64,000 bases of DNA from Buddleja alternifolia (GCA_019426215.1 CM033393.1:7660046-7724045); one strand, 5' to 3'; positions 9,512 to 26,111 are shown, counted from the stretch's first letter. The notes: generated from the letters alone by a model not told the origin. Translations and numbers: made by a program.

Positions 9512-10709
9512 GATCCGATCAGAAACTCTGACCAAAAACGTAACCAAACATAGGCTAGGCAAAATTCTTGATAGGATAAAGTTTCCCAACATAAGAATCG
9601 CTGCTACACACACTATTATACAATAGGGTATCGTTTGGTTGCCTTGATAGTGGCGAGGGTACAGGCTCGAGAGTCTTGTAAGTCGGCGGCAGCACTGGCC
9701 TGGAAATAGTGGGATTTAAAGGTGCATTCTGCCAGAAGGTGGTAATTGAAGGGTGCAATGTGCCAAAACCCCAATAATTATAACTAATCGATTTTGATGG
9801 TACGTATGTACCTTACCGCCAGCCTCCTCAAATTGGTATCGTTCAAAAGATTTTATACTTAAATTACATAAAAACCTAAATTTTGTAACTCCTTAAAATT
9901 CATAAATTATCCTTAATATTAGTCAAAATATAGGCTTGACACCTTAACGCATAAAGTTTTACTTCGTTCCTCATTATAAATGAATTATGTTTGCAAGGAA
10001 ATTGCATCAGAGGCTCTGACTCTCAATCATTGAAATATAGTAATGATTACGAATTTAAGTTGTGCAGTATTGAGTTGTGTAATTATAATGCGAAATATTT
10101 TAACTACAATTAATTCATAATTGTTTCTTGGGAATAATATTAACACTTCAAAAATAGCATTATTCAATGCAAATTCCTCAAGAAAAATAATTAACTGTAG
10201 AACTTTAATAGTAATTTTTGGAACTTCAAAATCAATTTTATTACCTATTTTGGAAAAATCATGCATTAATTTTGCTATATTTTCTTTGATGAATCTCATG
10301 CTACATTTTATAAATATGAAATAATAGCAGTATACAACCAACTAACAATTAAGACAATCAACTAACAAATACTAAAACTGTATAGAAATACTTTTGCATC
10401 GGAGTGTAATATATGACGACCTAGAAGAATATAGATATGCTTATGAAATTTAATATTGCTAGTGGAAATGGCTTTAACGTTGGAGTGGCAGTCTCAAAAA
10501 GTGATAAAATTTGGATCCTTGAACTTAGCTTTGTATGAAAAGTCGATTGATATTCAATGACATAAAAGTAATTTATGAACTTAAAATTCATAAATTATCC
10601 TTTAAATTTATGTTTAAATCGACGAAAGCCACAAATTGATCTTGGTTTGAGAATTTGGATATGATTTTACATTTCCGCTGCGCATGATAGCAGGATTCCT
10701 AACAATAAA
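9512..10709. other. AT-rich spacer, no gene seen
   Basis: I see no gene, repeat structure or domain in this 1.2 kb. The short open frames at 9555-9758 and 10027-10341 have no recognisable motif and are low-complexity AT-rich translations. Confidence 0.5.
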
Positions 10710-11622
10710 AAGGTCAGTGGGAGCAAGATCACTATCCTAGTACTATATGTAGATGACATTCTACTTATAGAAAATGACATATGCATGCTGACTTCAGTCA
10801 AAACCTGGATTTCAAGTACATTCTCCATGAAAGACTTGGCAAAAGTGACCTATATCCTAAGGATTCGAATCTATAGAGATAGATCAAATAGGATGATAGG
10901 ACTTCTCCAAGTCCTTTACTTAGAGAAGGTCATGAATAAATTTAGGATAGAAGACTCTACGAAAGGATTTCTACCTAAGAGACATGGGATGCACCTATCT
11001 AAGTCCAAATATCCTCAGAATGAGGAAGACAGGAAAGTGGGCAATCTGATGTATGTCATGTTATGTACACGACCTAACATAGCTTACATAGAGAGCATGG
11101 TGATTCGATTTTGGGCGAACCCGGGTAGAGAGCACTAGACGGCTGTGAAAATACCTTCAAGTACCTGAAGAGGACTAAGGATACGATTATAGTCTATGGG
11201 AATGGATAATTGAGAGTGGATGGTTAGACTGACTCAGATTTCCAATTTGATCATCGAAAATCCACCTCGCGATTCATATCCACACTCAATGGTAAGGGAT
11301 GACTTGGAAGAGTTCCAAGCAAAGCACAACTGCGGATTCCACCATTGAGATTCAGTATATAGCCACCTCAAAGGCTACTAAAGAGGGTGTTTGGATAAGG
11401 AAGTTTGTTAGAGAACTTCACGTGGTCCCTAGTATAGAGCTGTTGTTGCCACTTTACTGTGACAACAACGGAGCTATTGCACAAGCAAAACAACTAAGCT
11501 CTTACAATAAGTTCAAACATATAGAGACGAGATATCATATCATCAGAGAAATCATTAGAAGAGGTGAGATAGTTGTACATAGAGTAGATTCAGCTGACAA
11601 AGTCGCTGAAAATACTAATTAA
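10710..11622 (+). pseudogene. Copia RT-RNase H fragment
   Basis: The frame enters at the RT catalytic site (VLYVDDILLIEND), continues through a region with SSTFSMKDLAKVTYILRIRIYRD and LMYVMLCTRPNIAY, and then RNase H with KSSKQSTTADSTIE and LPLYCDNNGAIAQAK. It is broken by a frameshift near 11140 and ends at a stop before the expected 'ADPLTK' segment. It belongs to the same Copia family as the fragment at 16118-16802, judged from near-identical RNase H residues. No LTR is attached on either side. Confidence 0.88.
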
Positions 11623-12632
11623 TTCAATAGTAGTGTTAGTACATGTAATCAGTAGTATGTGTCAATAGAATATGTAGTATGTGTACATGTAATCAGTAGT
11701 ATGGGTTAATACAATACGTAGTATGTGTACATATATTTGGTAATATTAGTACATGTAAGACAAAGTATTGTTAAAACTTAACTATGGTGAAGTATGGTAC
11801 ATAGTACCGAAAATATTGGTTAATAGAATACGTAGTATGTATACATGTAATCGATAGTATTACTACAACTAAGATGAGGTATTGTGAAACCTATACTTCC
11901 TGTGCAATGTATCCATACTTCATGAATTTGAGTTTTAACAATACTTTATCCTATATTTAAAATTAGACCTTTATATTATTAATTGTAAACTTGTTAGTGG
12001 TATAAACCCTGAAACTCAATGTTCCAAACCCTAAACCCTATGACACCCTAAACACTATGACACCCTAAAATGTAAAACTAAATGTTTCAAAACTCAATGA
12101 TTGTTATGAGTTGTCGTGATTCTTAATTGTATAATAATGCACCATCTCTTGGTTGACAACACTAGAGTACAAAGGATTCCAAAACCTCAATGTTCACCTA
12201 TACTACTAGTGGTTACTTTACTTTGTGTGTGAGAATTAGAAATTTTGAGACATTGACACAGATTGTGATGTTTAGGAGCGTTATAAATCTAACTTTATAC
12301 ACTTATGATGTTATGAAGTTGCATTAAATAACATAGCTTTCCCAAATTTTGTATTAAGTAAGACAAGGTACATTTTTTTCATAACCAAGGTACATGTTTA
12401 CACTGCATGTGGTGTACATTTCTTAGATATGAGATACTGATCCATTGTTATCTTGGTACACATTGGTCAAATTGAGGTACTTATCGAATGAGCGTTCAAA
12501 TTTTTTATATTTTTGGCCGTGTAGATGGCATTAGACCATGCCATTATGATTGTTAGTTGTATAATAATGCATCATCACTTGGTTGACAACACTAGAGTGG
12601 AAAGGGTTCCCAAATCTCAATGTATAATAATG
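11623..12632. repeat. degenerate repeats, no gene
   Basis: From 11634 to about 11900 short units of the type GTAGTATGTGTACATG recur imperfectly. A 60-bp stretch containing TTGGTTGACAACACTAGAG occurs at about 12137 and again at about 12555. Near 12025-12070 there are a few CCCTAAA-like words, too few and too irregular to be telomeric. Confidence 0.5.
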
Positions 12633-14245
12633 TGTTAGGTTTAAGCCCTTGAATGCCATAGTGGGTAGATTAGAGTAGGGCTTTTATGATGTAATTGTGG
12701 ACTCTTTGAATATTAATAAAAGACATTAGTTGTTTTACTTAAATCTTATAGGCAATTCATAAGTAGTATACAACGTTAGACTTTCCATTCCTTATGAGAT
12801 AAGGAAATAGGCACTAGAAGAGTGCGATACTTGTATACTTAATACGTTCGCAAGTCATAAATTCTCATTTGGGCATTGAGACTCGTCAAGACTTGTACAA
12901 TATAGGCTTTGACACGAGATGTGCCAGTCGAACACTATGGGATAGTGGGAGCTTATATTATAGGTGTACTGATGGGTTCAGTGCACTCGGACACGACTTG
13001 CAACAATTCTGTCACATGGGTTTGCACTCTTTGACAGTCAATGGCAGAATTAATTAGTTGTGATTGGCATGCGTGAACCTTTGACTTGATGTGTCATGTT
13101 GAAGATATACTTGTGACATCACGCCTATCATTAGAGTAGTTAAGCCCAACTCATCCGTTGGTGGGGCCGACCTCGAAGTGCGACCTTGATGGGCAAGTAG
13201 TAGTATTAACTGATAGCCAAGAGGGAATTCGTTCTCTCGTAAGTGAGTGAGTTAATATCCTATGCTATAATGAGTAAGTGTGATCATAAAACTTTCGCCA
13301 AAGCTTTAGAGATCTCTATATAAGATATAAAAGTAGCAAGATGATCTCGACTTATTATTATTCATTAACGTCTCCATGACTCTTACTTGACTGGGATAAA
13401 GAACGAATGGTTTATACTCATGTAGTATTTACAATGGAAAAGGTTAAGGATAATCTGCTCATTCGTTTCAAATGGATTTCGATATGGGCCACTTTACTGG
13501 CTAGGTATTTACCACGTCCTTGGTCTCCTGACCAATGCCATTTGAAATGAACCTAAAGAGTCGTACTTTATAAAATCTACATGAAATTTGGAGAATTGTG
13601 TTGATTATGATCAATTAATTAAATAAATCATTGGATGATTTTTTTAATTTATTTAATTAAAAGATTAAGTAATTATTTTCTTGGAGGAGAAAATTGATTA
13701 ATTAATTAATCGGGTAATTTAATTAATTATTTAATTGAATTAAATATATTACTTAAATTTATAAAAATCAAATTAGAAGAGCCATGGCTTGATCAAAGTG
13801 CACTCACATGGCCGAATTGGGGGTCCATTAGGACGCCCATCATGGGCTTTTTCTTTTGATTTTTAGGCCTTGTTGTGATTTGTGATATAAATATCACATT
13901 AAGTCAAAACTTAGGTGATAACATAAGTTACAACACACAAGCATAGAACAAAAGATTGTCTCCCTCTCTCTCTCCTTCTAGCCGTGTTCTGCTAAGAGGA
14001 AAAGGGAGATTTTTCATCAAGAATTTTGCATGTGATTTAGAGGTGGTGGCATATTCATCACTCCGGGACAGAAATCAAGAAGATGATTTTCCAATGGTGC
14101 TAAGAAGCTATGTGGATAGTTTCCAACCAATCCACTACAATGGGTAGAGTAAATCAAACCTTCTTTTCATTATATGCATTAAATTCAGGTTGATCATGTC
14201 GTTGGGAAACCCAAAAAATTTTGTTATACCATTTTCGCTGCTTTC
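12633..14245 (+). repeat. Copia LTR, 3' end truncated
   Basis: It starts TGTTAGG and shares its opening ('gaatgccata') with the LTRs at 16803 and 33738, and an inner block ('ttgggcattg', 'cgactcg', 'tcacatgggtttgcactc') with the solo LTR at 33738-35504. The right edge is lost: near 14245 the sequence changes from LTR to CACTA transposase. The small frame at 13956-14147 lies in the leader of this LTR and is not a gene. Confidence 0.8.
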
Positions 14246-15678
14246 TTTTTTGCTCACCATCAAAATCATTTTTGTTTCTGTGCCATGAATGATTCCTTGC
14301 CAAAAAACAACGGTGTCCCATGAAGCAAGTTTTTGTTCTTAATCTCCTAGAGCGAGTTTGGTTAAAAGACTCAAAATAAAATAAGCATGCCCAGGAGCCA
14401 CTAGTCAGCCATCCTGAAATGGAACCATATCCAGGAAAGTCACTAATTGTCCACAAAATTGCAGCATGCATCAGAAACATTTCCTTGCTTGGGACATCAT
14501 AGGTCTCAACCTATGTCCCACAATTCTTTCAATTCATCAACTAGAGGCCTTAAGTAGACGTCAATGTCTTTACCAGGAGAACATGGTCCTAGTATAAGCA
14601 ATGACATCATCAGAAATTCTTCCTTCATACACTCATAAGGTGGAAAATTCTAAGCCACCAGTATGACAGGCCACATACTGTATGAATTCCCTAAATTTAA
14701 CCATGGAGTAAAACCATCAGTTGCTAGACCCAACTTCACAACACGAGAATCTTGAGAAAAAAGAGAATATTGCTCATCAAAATGCTTCCAAGCTAGAGGG
14801 ATGTCTCATAGTACCTGCTTCATCCTTTCTTTCATCCCTTTGCCATCTCATATTTGAGGTCGTTTTGTTAGGCATAAAATTCTTTGCAATCTTGGCTTCA
14901 AGGGAAAGTATCTCAATATCTTATGAGGAACTTGATTCCCCTTAGCATCATTAATCTTCCATCTTAACTTGTCACATATTGGGCATTTCGCTTTATTTTT
15001 ATTCTCTTTGTAGAACATAGCCCAATCATTCTTACAAGGATCAATTTCTTCATATCGAAGTCCCATCTCACTTAGGATTTTTTTAGCTCCATTAAGAGAT
15101 GACGGAAGTGTTTCACCTTCTGGTAATATCTCTTTTAAGAACTCAAGCAACATATTAAAACTTTTGTTGTTCCATTTACCCACCACTTTGATATGAAGCA
15201 ATTTAACAATCACAAACAACAATGAACTCTTACAACCTAGGTATATTAACTCAAGTTTTGCATCTTTTAACAAGTTGGTAAAACTATTTTTCACCCTGTG
15301 AAATTCATTATTCGGTTGTCTCATATCACCAATTTCATCTAACATTTCATCTAAATCATCATTCAAGTCAATTGATTTATCATTCAACACATTGTTATTA
15401 GTTGTGTCTTCAATTTAATTTTCACTATCACTAAATATATGTACTCTCTCCCCATGAAATATCCAATCCAGATAGTTATATGAAAAACTATTTGTGTGCA
15501 AATCAAGTCTAACTCCATCAAGAGTTTTGAATCTTGTATTGTTGCAAGAACGACAAGGACAATGAATTAAGTTGTCAAATCCCATCACATTCTCTTTAGC
15601 GAAGTTAAGAAATGACTCAACATCCTTAATATATGATTCAGGAAAGGAATTTGGATCATTAATCCAACTTTTGTCCAT
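14246..15678 (-). pseudogene. TNP2-type CACTA transposase, partial
   Basis: The N-terminal transposase-associated domain is at 15415-15678: MDKSWINDPNSF, then the HCPCRSCNN zinc-binding-like motif. Further along are CPICDKLRWK, then KLGLATDGFTPW near 14710, ILGPCSPGKDIDVYLRPL near 14570, and ISDFPGYGSISGWLTSG near 14430, followed by GHRCFLARNHSW. This order is that of En/Spm TNP2 proteins. It carries at least one stop near 14653, a one-base frameshift near 14505, another break near 15410, and loses its C-terminus at the LTR junction. Confidence 0.9.
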
Positions 15679-16114
15679 GGCCTTTACCTACAGATGACAA
15701 GTTCTACAAGCATGAGAATGAGGCCAAACCAAAGTAATATGTCAAGAAGGCTCAAATGGTGTTACTTAATTTCAGATGTTATTGTCCTTAATAGGAAAGA
15801 ACAAATATAAGAAAATTTTAAAACATAATGTGGTTGCAAGACATGAGAGTTGAACATTAAATACTAAATAGTAGCACATTAAAATAAAAAAAATAAAAAA
15901 AATCTAAAACACTCTGTACTTGAACTTTAGCCATATATTTCAAACAAAACAAAACACCAAAAAGAATATACCCTTATGTATAATATAATTTGTACCTTGA
16001 TATCTCAACGCTCAATAAATGAAGAAAATGAGCTTTTAAGGACACGAGATCCGAATCAATCCAATGTATGTATGACTAAACTGCAACAAAGTGTGAAAAA
16101 AGAGATTTAGTGTT
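14246..16114 (-). mobile_element. CACTA (En/Spm) transposon fragment, 3' part deleted
   Basis: The right end reads TAGTG at 16110-16114, the inverse of CACTA, and Copia coding sequence resumes within a few bases, as expected for an insertion into the Copia element. The left part of the transposon is missing: the transposase is joined directly to LTR sequence near 14246. Between 15680 and 16110 the sequence is AT-rich non-coding subterminal DNA. Confidence 0.75.
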
Positions 16115-16117
16115 ATG

Positions 16118-16802
16118 ATGCAGTGTGTAGTCTAATGTATGACATGTTATGCACACGGCCCGACATAGCATATGCAGTAAGCGTGGTAAGTCATTTTCAG
16201 GCTAACTCGAGAAGAGAACATTGGACCGTTGTCAAAAATATCCTAAAGTATCTGAATAGAACTATGGATATGGTCCTAACATATCGATATAGAGATTTGA
16301 AAGTGGATGGATATACTGACTCAGATTTCCAATCTGATGTAGATGATTGAAAATCCACTTCAGGGTTTATATTCACCCTCAATGGTGGAGTGGTAACTTG
16401 AAAAAGTTCCAAGCAAAGCACAACCGCTGATTCTACCACTGAGGCAGAATACATAGCACATCTGAGGCTGCTAAAGAGGGTGTTTGGATTACGAAGTTTT
16501 CTGGAGAACTTCAAGTGGTCTCTAGTGTAGAGCTGTCATTGCCACTTTATTGTGACAATATCGGGGCTATTGCACAAGCAAAGGAACCAAGATATCACAA
16601 CAAATCCAAGCACATAGAGAGGAGATATCACATAATAAGAGAAATAGTTGGAAGAGGCGAGATAGCTGTTCAGAGAGTAAATTCAGCCGACAATGTCGCT
16701 GACCCGTTGACCTAGACTTTGACACTGGCAGTGCTGGATCGACATCTTGAGAAGATGGGTATTAGATACCATAGTGATTGGCATTGAGTACAAGTGGGAG
16801 AT
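16118..16802 (+). pseudogene. Copia RT end and RNase H, broken
   Basis: Reading starts with LMYDMLCTRPDIAYAVSV and runs through LKVDGYTDSDFQSDVDD, KSSKQSTTADSTTE, LPLYCDNIGAIAQAK and VNSADNVADPLT, the standard Copia C-terminus. Stops occur at about 16348, 16398 and 16714, and there is a frameshift near 16460-16515. A purine-rich tract (AAGTGGGAGAT) at about 16792-16802 leads straight into the LTR at 16803. Confidence 0.9.
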
Positions 16803-17692
16803 TGTTAGGTAAATGTCCTCAAATGCCACTAGAGGATTAGAGAAAGAAAGGACATTAGTAAATTGTAATTGTTTTATTCTTTTAATAAAAGGTATTTTAA
16901 TTGTTTACTATTATATTGACATTTATATATTGTAATCATCTATAAATCCATGAACACAAGAGTCAACTTTCTAAGGCACTAGAGGAGTTCATACTTGTAT
17001 ACTAAAATGGTCTACAAGCCAAGAATTCCCAATTGGGCATTGGAAATCATCAAGGTTATAAGAGGGTGTTTGGCTAAGTTTATAAGCTCCTCTAAATATC
17101 TTATAAGATGTTTTAGAGCTTATAAGCTCTATAAATTTGTTTGGGAATTTTTTTTAAAAAAACAGCTTATAAGACCAAAAAATAAGATGTTTGAATCTTA
17201 TAAACTATTTTTAAAAAAGTAACTCACCCCCACCTTTTTTAATAAAATATCTTATAAGATGTAGGAGCTTATAAGATGTTTTGGATAAGGTTAGCCAAAC
17301 ACCCTCTAACTTAAGTGATACAAATATATCACATTAAAGTTACACATTTGAGCCACAAGAAATAAAAACCCTCCCCCTCTCTTCCTCTAGCCGTCGGCCT
17401 CAGTGCCAAAGAAGAAGGAGATTTTTCTGTTCGAGTTTTTTCCCACGAGACAATTTAGAGGCAGCACTTTTGGACTGTTCGGATTATCAAACAATCAGCC
17501 AGATTATTTCACGAAGGATTTGAAGAAGTTGAAAATTAGGGATTCTCCAACCACTTCGCTACAACTGGTAAAGTGTCGACATCTCTATCATGCATACGCG
17601 TGATAAAACCCCGGGACTAATCCTGTTATGGGAAAATCCAAAAAAAAAATTATTACACCGTCTCCGCTGCGTTTTATCAAATTTTCCCAACA
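16803..17692 (+). repeat. Copia 3' LTR with internal deletion and MITE
   Basis: It begins TGTTAGG after a polypurine tract and ends CCCAACA. It aligns with the LTR at 12633 at both ends, but most of the middle is missing; a MITE (17062-17306) sits at the point of loss. The two LTRs probably belonged to one element of about 5 kb; I find no matching 5-bp target duplication at 12628-12632 and 17693-17697. Confidence 0.78.
17062..17306. mobile_element. Tourist-like MITE (PIF/Harbinger type)
   Basis: Terminal inverted repeats GAGGGTGTTTGGCTAA and TTAGCCAAACACCCTC bound a 245-bp AT-rich body, flanked by TAA on both sides (17059-17061 and 17307-17309). A three-base TAA/TTA duplication and this terminus are typical of Tourist MITEs. 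Confidence 0.88.
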
Positions 17693-18949
17693 ATATTTCC
17701 TAAAATAATCTTACAAATGTCATTAAGAAAATAATAGATCACATTGAAAAAGATAGACGTTGGATGTGTAGTGTTAGAAGAGTTCTTTGTTTTCCACTAT
17801 TTTCTTCACCAATTGGCGAGGAAAGAAAATTTTCTCTTAAATTTTCTCTCCTTTTTTTTTCTTCCTATTTTCTCTAATAACCAAAAAAGAGAAAATGATT
17901 TTGTTTATATTTTTTTCCTTTCCCTGTCAATTTGTTTTAACCAAACTGAGCACAAGAGTTGTTACAAATGACTCCATTAAATGTTTATAAAATATTTAAA
18001 TGAGTTACAATTGTAATTATTATTATTTTCCTTTCTCTTTCCCTATATTTCGTAGATTCTAGCAAAAATTTGTCCCGAGAATAATCAATTGTAATTATTA
18101 TTTTTAAATACAAAAACTAATCAGAAGTTACAATAAACACTTAATATCGTATTTTTCAGAATCCAAATAAACTTGCTTCCAAAAAAAATCGAAATAAACT
18201 TCATGTAGGATGCCAAGAGCTTTTACAAAATTATTGTAAAAGTCATATTGAATTTTGAGAAGTCCAATAATTATCTACAATCGAAATGGCCCAGCCCAAC
18301 TTAACCCAACCCAAAAAATTAGTAAGTCAAAATTTAGGAAAGCTTTATTTATTTCATCCCGTAACTTATAGGTCCGGACACATGAGTCCTAAATGTATCA
18401 TTAATTCCAGAGTTAGTCCTATAACTTATACCTCTTACACATTTAGGTCCCCTTCACAAATGTGCTCCTATTTTAGTGGTTCTAACTTTCATAGATTTAG
18501 TCTCCTCATAACTTTCCGATGAGATTATAGACAAAAAAGTATCACGTAATTCTTATATGTTTTGCTCGATATTTTTATTTTCATTTTCAAATTTAATTAG
18601 CACCAAAATAAATAAATAAATCGATACAAACCAAAATAAATCAATGTCCCTTACTTAATCATAGTTTTTTTCTCAATTTTATCTTGAAAAATCACAACAA
18701 AAATGAAAAAGACTTCAATTACCCTTAATAGAAGATCATAATTTATCCTAAGAAGTTAAATTTGAGCCAAGTTGTGTGAAAAACTGCATAAAAAGGGAAT
18801 AAATATGTGAAACGAAGTATTAATTATAGGAGTGATTTATATTTCCCTACTTATAATGAAGATATACAGAGGACTGAAAGTGTTAGGACTAAAATGTAAT
18901 TTTGACTAAAATGTAATGACTACAACCAGATTCCAAAAGCCGCCCCCTC
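17693..18949. other. spacer upstream of the 14-3-3 gene
   Basis: AT-rich, with no gene seen. A stretch at about 18345-18500 with repeated 'taacttata' and 'tttaggtcc' words looks like a decayed MITE but I could not define its ends. The proximal promoter of the 14-3-3 gene must lie near 18780-18950; no clear TATA box is evident. Confidence 0.45.
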
Positions 18950-18957
18950 AAATTTTT

Positions 18958-19070
18958 CCCCTCTCTCTCTCTCTCTCTCTCTATCTCAAAGTTTCTCTCT
19001 CTAGAAATCGATATCGAAATCTCTCTCAATCTTCTCTCTCTCTCATTCTTCTCTCTCCCAATTCCGACGA
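18958..19070 (+). promoter_or_regulatory. CT-repeat 5' leader of the 14-3-3 gene
   Basis: A polypyrimidine tract with about eleven CT repeats at 18961-18982, and shorter CT blocks up to 19055, directly precede the ATG at 19071. CT-rich leaders near the transcription start are common in highly expressed plant genes. Confidence 0.65.
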
Positions 19071-20874
<1,804 letters not shown>

Positions 20875-22860
20875 TAGATATTTCGTGGTTTAGCATTTGG
20901 GTTGTTTCGCTATTGTCTTTATACTAGTATGCTTTTTTCTTTTTGTTTCTTGAAAAGAATTGCTGCTTGTAGCAACTATTTTAGCTTTGACATTCTACGT
21001 CTGGGGTGACCACCAATTTTAGATGTCTTGATCCCTCGCGCTTCATGATTTTTCTCATTTCTTTTAAGAAGACTGATGTTTGTACCAAATGTTTGGTTAT
21101 AATTCATGTTTATTTGTCTTCAAAGAATGCAATCCTTGTTTCTTTGCTCATAATTTCCCTTGGATGATGCTTGAATTTCAATATTGTTGTAATCATGTTT
21201 CAATTTTGTTAAGTGACTATCTGTATATTACACATAAAGAAGTCAAATTGGACCAGATTTAGGAAATATATTCGCAAGTCTTGCTCAAAAGAGCAGCAAT
21301 TTTGGCAGTTGCTCGTGGCAAAATTGTAAGATCTCAGGAAGAATGTGGAAGTGAATGATAAAGAATGGCGAATGATGGTATGACGGAATAAAAAGATGTG
21401 GCCCTCAAAACAGAATAAAAGGATGGAAAATAGAGTGCATAAAAATAACAAGAAAGCATGTTGAGTAAGGCCTTCTCGTTGGACGTATAGGTGTAAGATG
21501 AGCATATATACAGGTGATTAATACATGAAGAGAGGAACCAAATACTGTACACTTGTTGCACCCACATACATACGTATAATAAGAAGTGCAGTTGGGGCAA
21601 CAACATATTTTAGACTACATTGTAAACCGAAAGTGTAAATAGAATATATGAGCTGCAGTGGGATAGTCTCCTTAAACTCGGGCCACCTACGATAAAAGGG
21701 CAGTTTCGTTATGGAATAGCTACTGAATCTTGGATTAGATTTTAATAAAATAGTCCTCAATCTTCCATGTCAATTAAGGTTTACTTGTGCTAAGACACAA
21801 CAATCAGTAAAATAATGCTTCCAGTTATTTTATATTTATAAACTCTAGCACTTCGTATCACGGGCTGGTCAACACAAGGAAGTGTGTGGTCGTATATATA
21901 TGGAAAGCTCTAGTTAAGTAAATGGCTAGGATACCCCCAAGAGAGAGACCTAAGTATGGTCAAATAGGCCCGAGCCTAAGAGCAAGTCGACTCGATCGAG
22001 CCCAAGCCAGAAGACCCGTTTGAACCCAAGCCCCCAGATGGGCCTGAATTTACGCGTGCTACTTAACAAAGAGCACGTGACCTCGCTCGGAGGAAAAGTG
22101 TGGAAACTTTACAGGTGGATTGGTACTGAGCACTTCATCATCACATTTTGTTGCTTACCAGTTGGCAACACAGCTAAAGGAAATGCTGATTAAATCTTCG
22201 AATAAAAATAAACTAGATACGTGATGATAAAAGAATGGTAAGTGTTTGTTTTGAGTAAGAAATTAATGATTGGCGACACTAGAGAAGAAACACAAATTAA
22301 TTTGACTGATCACCATTCCAAAATTAATTAATTAGTAGATTTTCTATGCTAAAGGGTAATCCACCTAAACAGTAGAAATTCTATACCACAAATATTGAGG
22401 ACGGCAGGACAAATACGGCCACCACAGCGGACAGATTATTTAGTTGGTGATATAGATAAAATGGCCCCAGGAACTTTTGTGATTGCTAAAAGTCCTTAAA
22501 TTTCTGCCCGTAACCGCAAAATACATCTTTTATATTTAATATCATCTTTTTTGGTAATTCTGAAAATATAGACAAATATCAACCACTTCAAATGCAAAAA
22601 TAAACAAACAAAAATATTACTAGGCACAGAAACAAAGGAACATTCACAAAAACAAAATAGCATCCAAGTTCATCATCATATCCAACACAGAATACCAATA
22701 ATACCAGCAGCAGTCTGCAAAGAAGACCACAGATTTTTAAACAACAAACACAAACGCTAATACTAGAAAGTCTGATAATATCTACTTATGTATTGCTTGA
22801 CATGGAACGAACTAAAGATACTCCTCCACCATTTACCACCACCACATTCCAGCAACAAGT
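20875..22860. other. intergenic, 3' ends of the 14-3-3 and H3.3 genes
   Basis: The first few hundred bases are the 14-3-3 3'UTR and the last few hundred the H3.3 3'UTR (opposite strand). Between them I see no coding sequence or defined transposon. The short open frames near 21080-21760 are AT-rich and motif-free. Confidence 0.55.
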
Positions 22861-24385
<1,525 letters not shown>

Positions 24386-24579
24386 GGGGAGTTGAAAGGG
24401 TCGGCGGGTTCAGCAGGAATCTGACGGTCAGAAATTAATATCCTTGTGCTTTTAATGATGGAATCTGACGGGCTTGCATTCGGCACATTGTGTTTTCTCG
24501 TGCTAAGTGGACGGCTAAGATGAGAAATTGAAGGTGTGACATGGATTGCGAGGGATCAGTGCTCGATTACTATTGGTTT
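24386..24579. other. H3.3 upstream region
   Basis: No gene. It is distal promoter of H3.3 and leads into the duplicated segment that starts near 24580. Confidence 0.4.
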
Positions 24580-24822
24580 TGGTTTAGTTTCCGTTATATG
24601 TGTCATTTAACAAGTGGGAGTATATGATATTTACATTATTAAATTATAAAATAAAAAAAATTGACCAGAAAAACAAATATAAATAATACGCTTTTCAACT
24701 ATTTAAGTTTGTTTTTTTTTGTTAAAAAAAGTTTAGATAAGGTCAACTTCGGCCACCTACTAAGGTTAGGGCATGCCATCCGGGGTTATAAATTACTTAC
24801 AGAGGTACTTACAAATTGCCAC

Positions 24823-26111
24823 TAGGAATGGCAATGGGAAGGTATGAAGCGGGTTTGGCAAAACACACTGCCCGCCCCATTTAACTTTATTTATACCCAC
24901 CACCCGCCCCGCCCCGCCCCGCCCCGCCAAGCCAAATACCCAGTAGGTTCAGGTTTTACCCGTTAAACCCGAATGTGTCATTAAAATTTATTAATTAATC
25001 CACTTGCAATCATCCGACCCGAATCCGAATAATCCAACAATTAATAAATTTATAATATAGACAAACATCATGAAAATCCAAACAAATAATAATCAAATCA
25101 GTAATAAGAAAAGGGTTTTTGTCGGGAAAATTACAGTTTTCGTCCCTGAAGTTGTAGCCAAAAACACATTTGGTCCCTCATGTTTCAACCTCAACACATT
25201 TGGTCCCTCAACTTACAAATTTTGAACAAATGTGGTCCCTGCCGTCAATTTACCATTAGAACTAATGAAATTTGCACTGTTTATCATCTTCTCCAACTAA
25301 CCCAACTTTAAAATCCGATTTCAAACTTTAAATTATGATATCTCACTCATTTCAAATCCATTTTTAACGAATTTTATATGGTTAGAATCGTCTCAATGAG
25401 TAGAATCCATCCATGTAAGTTTTGTCCCAAAATAGGCTGATTCAAAAAACGGATTTTTTCGAATTTGTGCGATTCGGGTCAATAGAATCAGCGTATTTTG
25501 GGACAAAACTTACATGGATGGATTCTACTCGTTGAGACGATTCTAACCATATAAGATTCGTTAAAAATGGACTTGAAATGAGTGAGATATCATAATTTAA
25601 AGTTTGAAATCGGATTTTAGAGTTGGGGAAGATGATGAACAGTGCGGATTCCGTTAGTTCTAACGGTAAATTGACGGCAGGGACCACATTTGTTCGAAAT
25701 TTGTAAGTTGAGGGACCAAATGTGTTGAGGCCGAAACATGAGGGACCAAATGTGTTTTTGGCTTCAACTTCAGGGACGAAAAGTGTAATTTTCCCTTATG
25801 AGACTTTTCAATTTCACGTCTTCACCAATCAATTTTGATTAACAAATAAACGTTAATAAAAAAATAAAAGAAGTTAAGTTATGCAAATTTTAAGTTATGT
25901 TGAATATATTAAATAAAAATTAAAAATCTATTTATTAGAATAATATTAGCATGGCGGGTTGCACCATACCCGCTACCCGCCTCATACCCTTTCGGGTCTT
26001 AAATTTCATATTCATATCCCGCCCCATAACCCATTTGGTGTACTCATATTCATCCCATCGGGGCGGGTTCGGGGCGAATACTCATCTAACTTTGCCCCAT
26101 TACCATCCCAA
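24823..26111. mobile_element. hAT-like non-autonomous element inside the SINE
   Basis: Ends read TAGGAATGGCAATGGG on the left and CCCATTACCATCCCAA on the right, the familiar terminus of a plant hAT group. Flanks are ATTGCCAC and ATTGCCCAC, an imperfect 8-base duplication. Subterminal DNA is rich in CCCGCCCCG and GGGGCGGG words. It carries no coding sequence and contains a further inverted-repeat element (25124-25795). Confidence 0.75.
25124..25795. mobile_element. long inverted-repeat MITE
   Basis: The two arms (about 300 bp each) are near-perfect inverted copies, starting GGGAAAATTACAGTTTTCG and ending CGAAAAGTGTAATTTTCCC. Repeated words such as CATTTGGTCCCTCA occur in each arm. Transcribed, it would form a hairpin of about 300 bp. 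I could not find a matching target duplication, so the family is unassigned. Confidence 0.8.

Noticed and set aside
12020..12075. Interstitial telomere repeat
   Set aside because: Only a few irregular CCCTAAA-like words in AT-rich DNA; no array.
12628..17697. Target duplication for the Copia pair of LTRs
   Set aside because: The five bases outside each LTR do not match, so the two LTRs cannot be proven to be one insertion.
18345..18500. A defined MITE upstream of the 14-3-3 gene
   Set aside because: Internal repeated words suggest one but no inverted ends or duplication could be found.
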